Positions 16,302 through 25,798 of a DNA stretch of 64,000 bases are shown here, in pieces. The first letter of the stretch is position 1, and the number at the start of each line of letters is the position of its first letter. Below the pieces are notes generated by a model. The model had not been told where the DNA came from. It did no database searches and worked only from the letters and a program-made list of their open reading frames with translations. Source of the stretch: Chitinophagaceae bacterium. GTDB lineage: Bacteria > Bacteroidota > Bacteroidia > Chitinophagales > Chitinophagaceae. Both the position numbers and the translations under genes were made by a program. The stretch covers positions 62,001 to 126,000 of the forward strand of contig JACMLY010000010.1 of the NCBI GenBank assembly GCA_014379345.1, given 5' to 3'.

Positions 16302-18707
16302 ATGAGAAAAGCAGGACTGATAATAATTGGCTGTTTAATGATCTGTAGCGTTTTTGCGCAGCAGCAGTACACGATTAGCGGCACAATTCGTTTGGGCGAT
16401 GAACCGGCAGCAAATGCTACGGTGAGCCTGCATCCCACCGGTTTTCAAAAAATAAGTAACGATAACGGGTTTTTCAGGTTTTCAAAACTTGCACTGGGCA
16501 ATTATCAACTGACTGTTTCAGTGATCGGATATAAAACCCTTAGCCGCGATATATTAGTTGAAGAAAAAAATATATCGCTCGACATCAATTTGTCAGAAAA
16601 AGATACAACATCACTGGCAGCTGTGGTTATTACCTCATTAAGAAGCGAATCCGTCTCGGGAAAGCTTAGTGATGTTGCCGGCACTACGATCAATGCAGGG
16701 AAGAAAACAGAGGTTATCAATATGAAAAATATTAATGCCAACCTTGCCACTAACAATACCCGGCAGATTTATGCGCGTATTCCGGGACTGAATATCTGGG
16801 AATATGACCGAGGAGGCCTGCAACTGGGGATCGGTGGCCGGGGTTTAAGCCCCAATCGTTCTTCCAATTTTAATATACGACAGAATGGTTACGATATAAG
16901 CGCCGATGCATTAGGATACCCCGAGAGTTATTACACCCCTTCTGCTGAAGCATTAGATAGAATAGAAATTATAAGAGGAGCCGCCAGCCTACAATACGGT
17001 CCGCAGTTTGGGGGACTTATCAATTTTGTAATGAAACAAGGACCGAAAGAAAAGCCTTTTGAATTAACGACAAGACAAACGGTGGGTTCCTGGGGGTTCT
17101 TCAATTCATTTAACAGCATAGGAGGCACGATTGCCAAAAAAAGATTGAACTACTACTCCTTCTATCAATTTAAAAGAGGAGACAGCTGGAGACCTAATAG
17201 TCACTATGATCAGCAAAATGCATACGTGCATATTGCGTACGATCTAACCCCGAAATTTAAGATCACCGCCGACTACACCCTGATGAAATACCTGGCAAAA
17301 CAACCCGGCGGCTTAACGGATGCGCAATTCAATGATGATCCCTCCGTATCTGTCAGGGCACGCAACTGGTTCAAAGTGGACTGGAACCTTATCAGCGTAA
17401 ACCTGGATTATGTATTTAACCAATACACAAAGCTGAACTGGAGAACTTATACGTTGCTCGGTGGCAGGGAGGCATTAGGGATACTATCCTATATCAACCG
17501 CCCTGATAATGGCGGCAACCGGGATTATTTATCTGATGATTATTTTAACACAGGATCGGAACTGCGTTTTATTCACCAATACAAATTAATAAAGGACCAT
17601 AGAAGCACCTTTCTGGTTGGGACACGAGTATACAAAGGACTTACCAGTAGAAAACAGGGAGATGCTAACGATAAAACCAGCGCCGACTTTAGTTTCATAG
17701 GACCGGAACCGGATAAATCAAGTTTCCGTTTTCCAGGAACCAATATTGCTGCATTTGCTGAAAATATTTTTATGCTCAACAGCCGATGGAGTATTACACC
17801 GGGTATCCGCTTTGAGCATATTAATACAAAAGCTGCCGGTTACTATTACAAACTGAATATTTTTATCCCCAGCGAAAAAATAGAAGAGTCCAAATCAAAC
17901 CCCCGATCATTTGCATTGCTGGGTATTGGCACGTCCTGGAAATTTGCCAATACAATGGAGTTGTACGCCAATATTTCGCAGAATTACCGCTCTATTAATT
18001 TTAATGATATCAGAGTAGTTAATGCAAATGCCAGAGTAGATCCTGATCTTAAGGATGAAACGGGATACAACATCGACATTGGATTTCGTGGAACCTATAA
18101 AAACTGGCTGTATTTTGACCTGAGCCTTTTTTATCTGAAATACAACGACAGGATCGGCTCTATCTTTTCAAGAGATACAAACTTCATGACATACCGCTTG
18201 CGTACAAATGTGTCAGACAGCCGAAACCTGGGACTGGAAGTTTTACTGGAAGGAGATATTCTGAAAGCCCTGACGAATGCACAATCAAAATACAGATTGA
18301 ATGTCTATACGAACCTTTCGTTGATAGATGCCCGCTATGTAAACACAAAAAATACGGCAATTGCTGATAAACTCGTCGAGAACGTTCCACCTGTTTTATT
18401 CCGGACAGGAGTTTCATTTGGAAGTCCTAGATTTAATATCACGTACCAATACTCTTACCAGTTTAAGCAATACTCCGACGCTACAAATACTGAAACAACG
18501 CCTACCGCGGTAGATGGCGCAATACCTGCTTTTAGCGTCATGGACCTGAGCCTGAGTTATAATTGGCGCAGGTTCACTGTTTATACCGGCATTAATAATG
18601 TAGGAGATAAAAAATATTTTACGCGCCGTGCCGACGGATACCCGGGGCCCGGGATACTGCCCGCCGATAAACGAAATCTTTATGCGACCCTGCAATTCAA
18701 GCTTTAA
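16302..18707 (+). CDS. TonB-dependent receptor with N-terminal carboxypeptidase-like domain
   Basis: An 801-residue outer-membrane receptor. A signal peptide ends near FAQQ. A carboxypeptidase regulatory-like domain (about residues 22-105) carries TISGTIRLGD and GNYQLTVSVIGYKTL. A plug domain follows (about 120-245, with IEIIRGAASLQYGPQFGGLINFV), then a 22-stranded barrel to the C-terminus ending in YATLQFKL. The plug/barrel is FecA-like, consistent with iron-chelate uptake. ATG at 16302 lies 10 bases after the carboxylase-like gene; an earlier ATG overlapping that gene would spoil the signal peptide. It closes the operon that begins at 12585. Confidence 0.92.
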   Translation: MRKAGLIIIGCLMICSVFAQQQYTISGTIRLGDEPAANATVSLHPTGFQKISNDNGFFRFSKLALGNYQLTVSVIGYKTLSRDILVEEKNISLDINLSEKDTTSLAAVVITSLRSESVSGKLSDVAGTTINAGKKTEVINMKNINANLATNNTRQIYARIPGLNIWEYDRGGLQLGIGGRGLSPNRSSNFNIRQNGYDISADALGYPESYYTPSAEALDRIEIIRGAASLQYGPQFGGLINFVMKQGPKEKPFELTTRQTVGSWGFFNSFNSIGGTIAKKRLNYYSFYQFKRGDSWRPNSHYDQQNAYVHIAYDLTPKFKITADYTLMKYLAKQPGGLTDAQFNDDPSVSVRARNWFKVDWNLISVNLDYVFNQYTKLNWRTYTLLGGREALGILSYINRPDNGGNRDYLSDDYFNTGSELRFIHQYKLIKDHRSTFLVGTRVYKGLTSRKQGDANDKTSADFSFIGPEPDKSSFRFPGTNIAAFAENIFMLNSRWSITPGIRFEHINTKAAGYYYKLNIFIPSEKIEESKSNPRSFALLGIGTSWKFANTMELYANISQNYRSINFNDIRVVNANARVDPDLKDETGYNIDIGFRGTYKNWLYFDLSLFYLKYNDRIGSIFSRDTNFMTYRLRTNVSDSRNLGLEVLLEGDILKALTNAQSKYRLNVYTNLSLIDARYVNTKNTAIADKLVENVPPVLFRTGVSFGSPRFNITYQYSYQFKQYSDATNTETTPTAVDGAIPAFSVMDLSLSYNWRRFTVYTGINNVGDKKYFTRRADGYPGPGILPADKRNLYATLQFKL

Positions 18708-18786
18708 AATTGACGAAGGGTCTGCTGCTATAAAAAGATTTGATCTGAAGATATAACGTGCTTCCTTCGTATTATTCGTCTTTTTC

Positions 18787-18841
18787 TTTGCGTCCTAGTG
18801 CCTTTGTGGCAATTTTTTATCCACAAAGGCACTAAGACGCT
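18787..18841. repeat. Family III inverted repeat (copy 1)
   Basis: Arms GCGTCCTAGTGCCTTTGTGG (18790-18809) and its near-perfect complement (18821-18840) enclose an 11-base loop. A second copy lies at 53485-53551. Apart from this element and a doubtful 53-codon frame, the 415 bases between the receptor and mutS-like genes show no gene. Confidence 0.8.
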
Positions 18842-19001
18842 ACGGGAGATAAGAAGGAAGAAGGTGAGGCTGCTTTTGTTCTATCGCAGGATTTACGAAA
18901 AATGATGTTGAAAATGTTCTATCAAACAAATACGTGTAACCAACGTCAGAAATCGTAAGTAGAAGAAAAAGAGGAATGCTTAATTTGAGAATGCTTTTCA
19001 T
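18840..19001 (-). CDS. Doubtful small ORF abutting a repeat
   Basis: A 53-codon frame starting MKSILKLSIPLFLLLTI looks like a signal peptide or single membrane helix followed by a polar tail. Its stop codon coincides with the outer edge of the family III repeat arm, so it may be a gene cut short by the element. No homologue is recognised and it could equally be chance. Confidence 0.25.
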   Translation of the reverse strand: MKSILKLSIPLFLLLTISDVGYTYLFDRTFSTSFFVNPAIEQKQPHLLPSYLP

Positions 19002-19122
19002 GGTGAAAGTTTTGGTATGAAGGGTCGCATACCCGATGATCGTCATGAAGATCCAACTTATTATCTAATGAAAAACGATCAACCCTCAATAGTATCCCTG
19101 GATTAAAATATTTGTAAATACC

Positions 19123-20898
19123 ATGCCACTTGCTGCTTACTACACCGAACAAATTGCCAGTTATAACGAGAAATTACGACTCATTCAGAAAAAAATTCTT
19201 TTTGTAGCAATATTAAGAATGGTCGCGTTTATTATGGGCGGTGTTGCCGTTTATGGATATATCAGGTATGGTGATTTAATGAGCGCCGTTGCCTCCCTTT
19301 TATTTCTTACGGGATTCGCACTTCTGATAAAATGGAATTTCCGGTTGAATGACAAAAAGGCCTTGATGCAAAAACTTCTTTTTATCAATATCAATGAGCT
19401 CGATATTGTAAATGACAAGGCAAACCGTTTCGATGATGGTCAGCAATTTCTATCTGATGAAAGTTTTGGAAATGATCTTGATATTTTCGGTCAGCGATCT
19501 TTATTTCACCTCCTGAACCGAACCACTACCAGTCATGGCACCAATCGACTGGCGCACTCGTTACAGCATCCCTTGTCGGCCAAACCCGATATAGAAAATT
19601 ACCAGCAGGCAATCAACATACTCTCCCGGCAAACGAAGATCCGGCAATTGTTGACCGCTCACGGCTTATTGTACGGGGAAAAAGAAGGCAATCTCCATGA
19701 GATAAAAACATGGTTGAATACTTCCAATAAACTACATGAAGCGGGGTGGATAAGTATTGTCCGCTGGGTATTTCCTGTACTCAATATAGTCGCCTTACTT
19801 TATTACTGGTCAACTGATAACTATATTCCCCTGGGTTTAACGATCGTGGCCAGCTGGCTTTGCATTGGTTTATTCGCTGCATACATTTCCGGGCAACATG
19901 CATTGTTGGGAAAAAAACAATCGATCCTTGATCAGTATGCTTCTATTCTAAAAATATTTTGCGGCGTTCAGGTTGGTACTTCAAACCTGCTGCAAAGTTT
20001 GCAGTCATCTTCAGCCAAAGCATTTACGGCAATTCAGAATCTGTCCCGGTTATCCGGCCTTCTTGATCAGCGGATGAATCTTGTCGTGAACATATTTCTG
20101 AACAGTTTTTTGGTATACGATCTACAGTGTCTTTATGCGCTGGAAGAATGGAAAATGAAGAATAGAACTTTTTTTGACAACTGGATCGATTGCGTGGGAG
20201 GTATAGAATCTTTAAACTCCCTTGCTGGCTTTGCTTATAACAACCCTGGTTTCTGTACACCGGTTATCATTGAGGAAGGCCTCCTCATTGAGGGTACGGC
20301 ACTGTCACATCCATTAATTCCGGCGGGCGAAAGGATAGCGAATGATATCGAGCTTGGCAGAACAAATAAACTCTGTCTTGTTACAGGCTCTAATATGTCA
20401 GGCAAAACAACTTTTTTAAGAACGGTGGGGATAAATCTTTTGCTGGGCCAATGTGGCGCGCCGGTACCTGCTGCCAGTTTTTCATTTACACCCATGCATC
20501 TGCTGACTGCTATCAGAATAAGCGATTCCCTGCAACACCATACCTCCTACTTTATGGCCGAGCTTAAGCGGTTGCAAAATATAATTGTATACCTGCGCAC
20601 AGGGAAACCCGCTTTGGTATTGGTGGATGAAATATTGCGGGGCACTAATTCCGATGATAAGTCTCATGGATCTGAGGAATTCATTAAGAAAATAATTTCG
20701 TTCAACTGTTTAACTTTATTTGCCACGCATGATCTGTCACTAAGCGTTCTTGAAAAAGATTTTCCCGGTATCGTGGCGAATTATTGTTTTGAAAGCACGA
20801 TTGTAAAAGAGGAACTTTATTTTGATTACAAGTTGAGGCAGGGAATAGCAAAAAATAAAAATGCTTCCTTCCTTATGAAAAAAATGGACATTATCTGA
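19123..20898 (+). CDS. Membrane-anchored MutS-like ATPase
   Basis: A 591-residue protein with the MutS-type ABC ATPase at its C-terminus: Walker A TGSNMSGKTTF at about residues 421-431, Walker B LVLVDEILRGTNSDDK and the H-loop LFATHDL. Unlike MutS1 it has no mismatch-binding domain; instead two pairs of hydrophobic segments lie at about 27-70 and 213-255, suggesting membrane attachment. A helical lever-like region (about 260-360) precedes the ATPase. This class is common in Bacteroidota and of unclear function; it is not expected to do canonical mismatch repair. It stands alone between two repeat-bearing gaps. Confidence 0.82.
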   Translation: MPLAAYYTEQIASYNEKLRLIQKKILFVAILRMVAFIMGGVAVYGYIRYGDLMSAVASLLFLTGFALLIKWNFRLNDKKALMQKLLFININELDIVNDKANRFDDGQQFLSDESFGNDLDIFGQRSLFHLLNRTTTSHGTNRLAHSLQHPLSAKPDIENYQQAINILSRQTKIRQLLTAHGLLYGEKEGNLHEIKTWLNTSNKLHEAGWISIVRWVFPVLNIVALLYYWSTDNYIPLGLTIVASWLCIGLFAAYISGQHALLGKKQSILDQYASILKIFCGVQVGTSNLLQSLQSSSAKAFTAIQNLSRLSGLLDQRMNLVVNIFLNSFLVYDLQCLYALEEWKMKNRTFFDNWIDCVGGIESLNSLAGFAYNNPGFCTPVIIEEGLLIEGTALSHPLIPAGERIANDIELGRTNKLCLVTGSNMSGKTTFLRTVGINLLLGQCGAPVPAASFSFTPMHLLTAIRISDSLQHHTSYFMAELKRLQNIIVYLRTGKPALVLVDEILRGTNSDDKSHGSEEFIKKIISFNCLTLFATHDLSLSVLEKDFPGIVANYCFESTIVKEELYFDYKLRQGIAKNKNASFLMKKMDII

Positions 20899-20905
20899 TA
20901 TACCC

Positions 20906-20988
20906 TTTGTGTGTTCTGTGGTGTTCTTTGTGAACCACTGAACTGTTCAATCAGAAGGTTCACAAAGAACACAACGGAACACACAAAT
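20906..20988. repeat. Family I inverted repeat (copy 2)
   Basis: 31-base arms (20906-20936 and 20958-20988), with TTTGTGTG and GTTCTTTGTGAACC words, flank a loop containing ACTGTTCAATCAGAA, related to the other family I loops. It lies 7 bases after the MutS-like gene. The remaining 230 bases before the patatin gene hold nothing recognisable. Confidence 0.8.
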
Positions 20989-21222
20989 AAAACGAAGAAT
21001 GAATGCAATCTGACTGGAAAACAGCATTTTTTTTAAATTCTCACTGGCAACTTGAGCCAATGAATTAATGATTGTGATAGAAATCGTGAAAAAGGAAAAC
21101 CCTTCAGTCAATACTCTAAAAAGATTCTGACTGTTGTTAAATATAAGTCAAGCCAGATCTAATTGGATAACGACATTTATAACTCTGGCTTTTGATGGCT
21201 ACATTTGTTTTTTACCATTCTT

Positions 21223-23460
21223 ATGAAGTTATTGTTTTCGTGCCTTTTGCTGCTCCTGCTTCTTCCAGCGACCGGTCAAACCGATCTATCCCGCCGTCCG
21301 AAGATAGGGCTTACCTTAAGCGGGGGTGCTGCAAAAGGGCTGGCGCATATAGGAATTCTGAAAGCTATCGATTCGGCAGGATTAAAAGTCGATTTTATTA
21401 CCGGCACCAGCATGGGTAGTATCATAGGAGCGCTGTATGCAGCCGGTTATTCAGGCATTGAAATTGAGCAACTGGCGAGAAAGGTAGATTGGGATATTCT
21501 TCTCTCGAATCAGTCTACTCTGCGTTCTTTGTTAATGGCCGAAAAAGAAGAATACAGTCGCTATGCAGTGGAACTTCCCTGGGTAAATACGGGTTTTAAG
21601 CTGCCAACAGGCGTATTGCAGGCAGAAGAATTATGGTTGAAGCTATCAGAACTTTTTTTCCCCGTTTACAATATTAAAAACTTCGATCATTTTTCCATCC
21701 CTTTTAAATGCATAGGAACGGATATTGCCACGGGTGAAGCAGTGGTGATGGATAAAGGCGAAGTTGTAACAGCCATCCGGTCGAGTATGGCCATACCTTC
21801 TCTTTTTACCGCAGTGGAATATGATGGTCGAAGACTGGTTGACGGCGGTATCGTCAGAAATTTCCCGGTAACCGATGTAAAAGCAATGGGCGCAGATATT
21901 GTTATCGGCAGCCAGGTTGCTACAGGCTTATTACCAAAAGAAAAGCTGGTAAATGCTTTTCAGATCCTGCTCCAGATCGCTTTTTTAAAAGAAGCTGAAG
22001 AAAATAAAAAAGGAGTTGAACTCTGTGACATCTATATCAGTATGCCGATGGAAAATTACAATGCCGGCAGTTTTAATAAGTCTAAAGAAATTCTTGAATT
22101 TGGTTTGAAGGAAGGAAGGAACATTTATCCCCGGCTAAAAATACTTGCTGATTCATTGGATCAAATATATGGCCCTATGCCTAAGGTACAGGATCGCCTG
22201 CCTGTGGTTGATTCAATCAGAATTTCTTCATTTGAAATAAATGGACTGAAAAATACCACGCCCGATTTTTTTACCCATATGATGGGGTTTGAAACGAATC
22301 GCTTTTATACCGCAGGCCGGCTCACAAATATGGTGCGGAAAGTGTTCGGTACCCGGTACTATAACCGGATCGTGTATGCTTTGCAACCTGACGAGGACGG
22401 GTCTTCAAGAATTGTTTTTGATGTTACTGAAAATCCACTCAGTTTCGCAAAACTGGGCATTCACTACAATACATTTACCGGCATTGGTATACTGATAAAC
22501 CTCACCTCAAGAAATTTTTTATTGCCGCATTCCCGCAGCATGGTAACCCTAAACATTGGCGATAATTTCCGGGCGAGGGGCGAACATCTTCAATACCTGG
22601 GAAGAGGAAAAAATATAGCGATGATCCTTGGCTCTCAATATGACCGCCTTGATTTTACCACGTATAATAAGTTCAAGAAAGACGGACTGTATTCCATGCA
22701 ACTATTTAAAGCTGCAGCAAGCCTGCAATATTCCGGCAACAGAAAATTCACGGTTGGACTAGGAACAAGATATGAGTGGATCAAGTACAAGCCCAGCATT
22801 CAATCAGTTCTTGATATCAGCGGCAAAAATGAGTTTGTAACGTCTTATGTGTATGCTGCTGTAAATACTCTCGACAAAAGTATTTACCCCAAACGGGGAT
22901 GGAAAGTTGATGCTGAGCTTGGGCGGGTGTATAACCAAAGTCCGTCGGTTACCTACTATTCCAATGGAGAACCTATCAGCAATCTTGATTCACTGGGAAT
23001 ATCCTATAATAATTTTCCACAGGTAATAATTAATTCAGAAATGTACCTGCCCTTGCATTCGCGCACTACCCTTTTTACAATGATACAGTCTGGAATCAAT
23101 TTCGATTACCGGCAAAATATTCTGAACGACTTTATTGTTGGCGGAATGAGCCGTCAATTTAAAAACCAGATCCTTTTTGCCGGACTGGAAGAAGGAAGCG
23201 TAACAACACCGAGTGTGGCATCGCTGCAATTGGGTGTACGTTATGAAATTTTCAATAATGGATACATACTCTTGAGAACAAATGCACTGGTGAATAATTT
23301 TATCAGCACCAATAATATAGTGCAAAAACCGAATTTCATATCAGGTCATTCAATGAGCTTCGGATATAATTTTGCACTGGGACCGCTTGAAGTGAGTGCT
23401 ATGTATTGCGATCAATCTAAAAAACTCCATTCGTATATTAATCTTGGGATCAGCTTTTAA
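21223..23460 (+). CDS. Patatin-like phospholipase with outer-membrane barrel
   Basis: A 745-residue protein. A signal peptide (MKLLFSCLLLLLLLPATGQ) leads to a patatin domain (about residues 25-310) with the oxyanion motif GGAAKG, catalytic Ser in GTSMG and Asp in VDGGIVRNFP. A POTRA-like segment (about 325-400, with VDSIRISSFEINGLKNT) and a BamA/TamA-type beta-barrel to the C-terminus follow. This layout matches PlpD-type (type Vd) autotransporters that place a lipase in or outside the outer membrane. ATG at 21223 begins the signal peptide; an upstream in-frame TTG is less likely. Its 3' end overlaps hutG on the other strand by 11 bases. Confidence 0.88.
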   Translation: MKLLFSCLLLLLLLPATGQTDLSRRPKIGLTLSGGAAKGLAHIGILKAIDSAGLKVDFITGTSMGSIIGALYAAGYSGIEIEQLARKVDWDILLSNQSTLRSLLMAEKEEYSRYAVELPWVNTGFKLPTGVLQAEELWLKLSELFFPVYNIKNFDHFSIPFKCIGTDIATGEAVVMDKGEVVTAIRSSMAIPSLFTAVEYDGRRLVDGGIVRNFPVTDVKAMGADIVIGSQVATGLLPKEKLVNAFQILLQIAFLKEAEENKKGVELCDIYISMPMENYNAGSFNKSKEILEFGLKEGRNIYPRLKILADSLDQIYGPMPKVQDRLPVVDSIRISSFEINGLKNTTPDFFTHMMGFETNRFYTAGRLTNMVRKVFGTRYYNRIVYALQPDEDGSSRIVFDVTENPLSFAKLGIHYNTFTGIGILINLTSRNFLLPHSRSMVTLNIGDNFRARGEHLQYLGRGKNIAMILGSQYDRLDFTTYNKFKKDGLYSMQLFKAAASLQYSGNRKFTVGLGTRYEWIKYKPSIQSVLDISGKNEFVTSYVYAAVNTLDKSIYPKRGWKVDAELGRVYNQSPSVTYYSNGEPISNLDSLGISYNNFPQVIINSEMYLPLHSRTTLFTMIQSGINFDYRQNILNDFIVGGMSRQFKNQILFAGLEEGSVTTPSVASLQLGVRYEIFNNGYILLRTNALVNNFISTNNIVQKPNFISGHSMSFGYNFALGPLEVSAMYCDQSKKLHSYINLGISF

Positions 23461-24508
23461 CTTCTCCGCGTGCCTTTATAAAATCACTGACCAGATAGCT
23501 TATCAGTTTCCCGGTACCTTCGTGCTTACGGCCATCACTAAGATGCGTAGCTCCTTCGCAAATGTGAATGTAGGCTACTTTGCTGTCGAGGGCCGCAAAT
23601 GTGATGTATTGCCTGGCATGCAATGCCAGGATGCCGGACGGAGAAACAGCGCTGGATAAAACGTTCTCGATACAATCGAGGTCCAGTTCTATCCCTGTAT
23701 AAGTGTCTTCGGTAAAGCCGGTTGCATGTGCAATCGCCTGGGTAAAATTCCTTTTCTCATGAATGAAAATATCCTCATACGTGATAAAATCAAGAAAGGG
23801 ATTGTTCACGATATCCAGCCATACATTCTGCGGAAGATAGTTTTCATGCAACCCAACCACACAATATTTTTGAAGATATCCATCTTCTTCCGCGTAACGA
23901 AAACCATTTCCACTATGCCGTCCTTCTGCAGGACGAAAATCCGCATGCGCATCAAGGTTGATGCAATTGATCTGAGCCAGCGGAATTCTTTCGGCTTTAT
24001 GCAGACCCTTTGCAGATCCTTTAATAAGCGGGTATGAATTGTTATGGCCTCCACCGATCACTATCGGTATTTTATTCGCTGCTACCACAAGCTTAGTAAG
24101 TTCTTCCACTTCTTCATCAATGGTAATAACGGCATGCCTGTAAGCATCTATTCGTTCTTCGTAATCATGTGCATTTTGTTCAATGAGATATTTCATATCG
24201 CCAAAATCAAAATGCCCCAATAAAAGCAGCTCATCCCCCACTACAAAATCATTACTCTGTATATTTAAAAAACTTGAGAGAAATGGAACCCAGACAGAAT
24301 CCGTGCCCCCTACTCCATGATTCGCTTTAACACCAATGTCTTCGGGAATACCGAATAAAACATAGGCGGCCGTTGATTGCTGTAAAGAAGACTCGAGTTG
24401 TCCTTTATCCTGCAGGCAATGAGCCCTTTCACCAAGCTTGGTTTCAAAACGACGGATTTTAGTGAGTGAAAGAATATCGTGCTTATTATAAAATTTAAAA
24501 TGTTTCAT
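23450..24508 (-). CDS. hutG: Formimidoylglutamase
   Basis: A 352-residue cytoplasmic enzyme of the arginase/ureohydrolase family. It likely cleaves N-formimino-L-glutamate to glutamate and formamide, the last step of histidine degradation. Metal-binding motifs are visible: GGGHNNSYP, NLDAHADFRP and ELDLDCIENV, giving the His/Asp cluster for two manganese ions. The assignment as formimidoylglutamase rather than arginase or agmatinase rests mainly on hutI lying 30 bases upstream in the same direction. The gene end overlaps the convergent patatin gene. Confidence 0.88.
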   Translation of the reverse strand: MKHFKFYNKHDILSLTKIRRFETKLGERAHCLQDKGQLESSLQQSTAAYVLFGIPEDIGVKANHGVGGTDSVWVPFLSSFLNIQSNDFVVGDELLLLGHFDFGDMKYLIEQNAHDYEERIDAYRHAVITIDEEVEELTKLVVAANKIPIVIGGGHNNSYPLIKGSAKGLHKAERIPLAQINCINLDAHADFRPAEGRHSGNGFRYAEEDGYLQKYCVVGLHENYLPQNVWLDIVNNPFLDFITYEDIFIHEKRNFTQAIAHATGFTEDTYTGIELDLDCIENVLSSAVSPSGILALHARQYITFAALDSKVAYIHICEGATHLSDGRKHEGTGKLISYLVSDFIKARGEVKS

Positions 24509-24538
24509 GTAATAAATATAAACGATTTACTCGCAAAG

Positions 24539-25798
24539 CTATTGAACCCATTCTCCCCGTATCATTACTTTTTCGATCAGGTTTGATCCGAAACTATAAG
24601 GAAGATAAGCTAACGACGGTACAACTTTCGTTAGGATAAGATTTGCCTTTTTGCCCGCCGTAATTGTTCCTACATTCTTCTCGAGCTCCATGGCAAAAGC
24701 TCCGTTGATGGTAGCAGCATTGATAGCCTCCTCCGGCAACATTTTCATTTGAATGCAACTCATTGCTACCACCAGGTTCATGTTTCCGCTTGGACTTGAT
24801 CCGGGATTGTAATCTGAAGCCAGGGCAACCGCGCATCCTGCGTCAATTAATTGCCGCGCCGGTTGTAAAGGCATTCTCAAAAAAAATGCTGCTGTAGGAA
24901 GTAAGGTACAAGTGCCTTTCCAGGTTCCATCTGCGGAAGAACGCGAAAGTAGTTGAATGTCATTTTCGGTCAGGGTTTCCAGGTGGTCGAGCGATAAAGC
25001 GTTCAATTTGATACCGGTTTCGATCCCACCTATACTGTTCAATTGATTCACGTGTAATTTCGGCTTTAAACCGTAAACCATCGCGGCCTTGCAGATGGTT
25101 TCGGTTTCTGCCGCTGAAAAAAATCCTTTGTCGCAGAATACATCAACATAGTCTGCGAGTTTTTCCGAAGCAATTACGGGAAGCATTTCATGGATGATCT
25201 TATCGATATATCCCTGGTGATCATCTTTGTATTCTAATGGATACGTATGTGCGCCCAGGAAAGTTGACCTGATGAGGGTATTCGATCTCTCCCTTAATTT
25301 TTTTATTACCCGCAGCATTTTCAGTTCCGTTTCTGTGGTCAATCCATAACCACTCTTAATTTCAACGGCGCCGGTGCCTAGCCTGGTCAGTTCCTGTAAG
25401 CGCTCCCAGGCGGTGCCGAACAATTCTTCTTCCGTCGTTTCCCTGAATTTTTTTGCAGAATTCAAAATGCCACCACCTTTAGCGGCGATCGCAGCATAAC
25501 TCAGGCCTTGTATCTTATCCACAAATTCGTTTTCCCTGCTGCCTGCATAAACAAGATGCGTATGGCTATCGCACCAACACGGCAGAATGTATTTTCCACA
25601 GACATTGATCTCAGTTGGCAGTTGCCGGTTTGCAGAAGTCAATGCAGACATGGAGCCATATTCAGCGATCTCCTCCCCTTCAATAATCAAGTAAGCATCC
25701 TCTATACAGGGAAGATTTTTCAATTCATTCCCCTGAAGCAACTTAAATTCCTGTCGGGTATTAACAAGCAGTTTAATATTGGTGAAGATAGATGTCAT
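24539..25798 (-). CDS. hutI: Imidazolonepropionase
   Basis: A 419-residue cytoplasmic amidohydrolase that opens imidazolone-5-propionate to N-formimino-L-glutamate in histidine degradation. Metal ligands are in CDSHTHLVYAG; other conserved parts are GAVEIKSGYGLT, KLHVNQLNSIGG, LDHLE and LASDYNPGSSP. Length is normal. It forms an operon with hutG. Its ATG overlaps by ATGA the end of the second half of the frameshifted GIY-YIG gene upstream, suggesting that the two were once translationally coupled. Confidence 0.94.
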   Translation of the reverse strand: MTSIFTNIKLLVNTRQEFKLLQGNELKNLPCIEDAYLIIEGEEIAEYGSMSALTSANRQLPTEINVCGKYILPCWCDSHTHLVYAGSRENEFVDKIQGLSYAAIAAKGGGILNSAKKFRETTEEELFGTAWERLQELTRLGTGAVEIKSGYGLTTETELKMLRVIKKLRERSNTLIRSTFLGAHTYPLEYKDDHQGYIDKIIHEMLPVIASEKLADYVDVFCDKGFFSAAETETICKAAMVYGLKPKLHVNQLNSIGGIETGIKLNALSLDHLETLTENDIQLLSRSSADGTWKGTCTLLPTAAFFLRMPLQPARQLIDAGCAVALASDYNPGSSPSGNMNLVVAMSCIQMKMLPEEAINAATINGAFAMELEKNVGTITAGKKANLILTKVVPSLAYLPYSFGSNLIEKVMIRGEWVQ

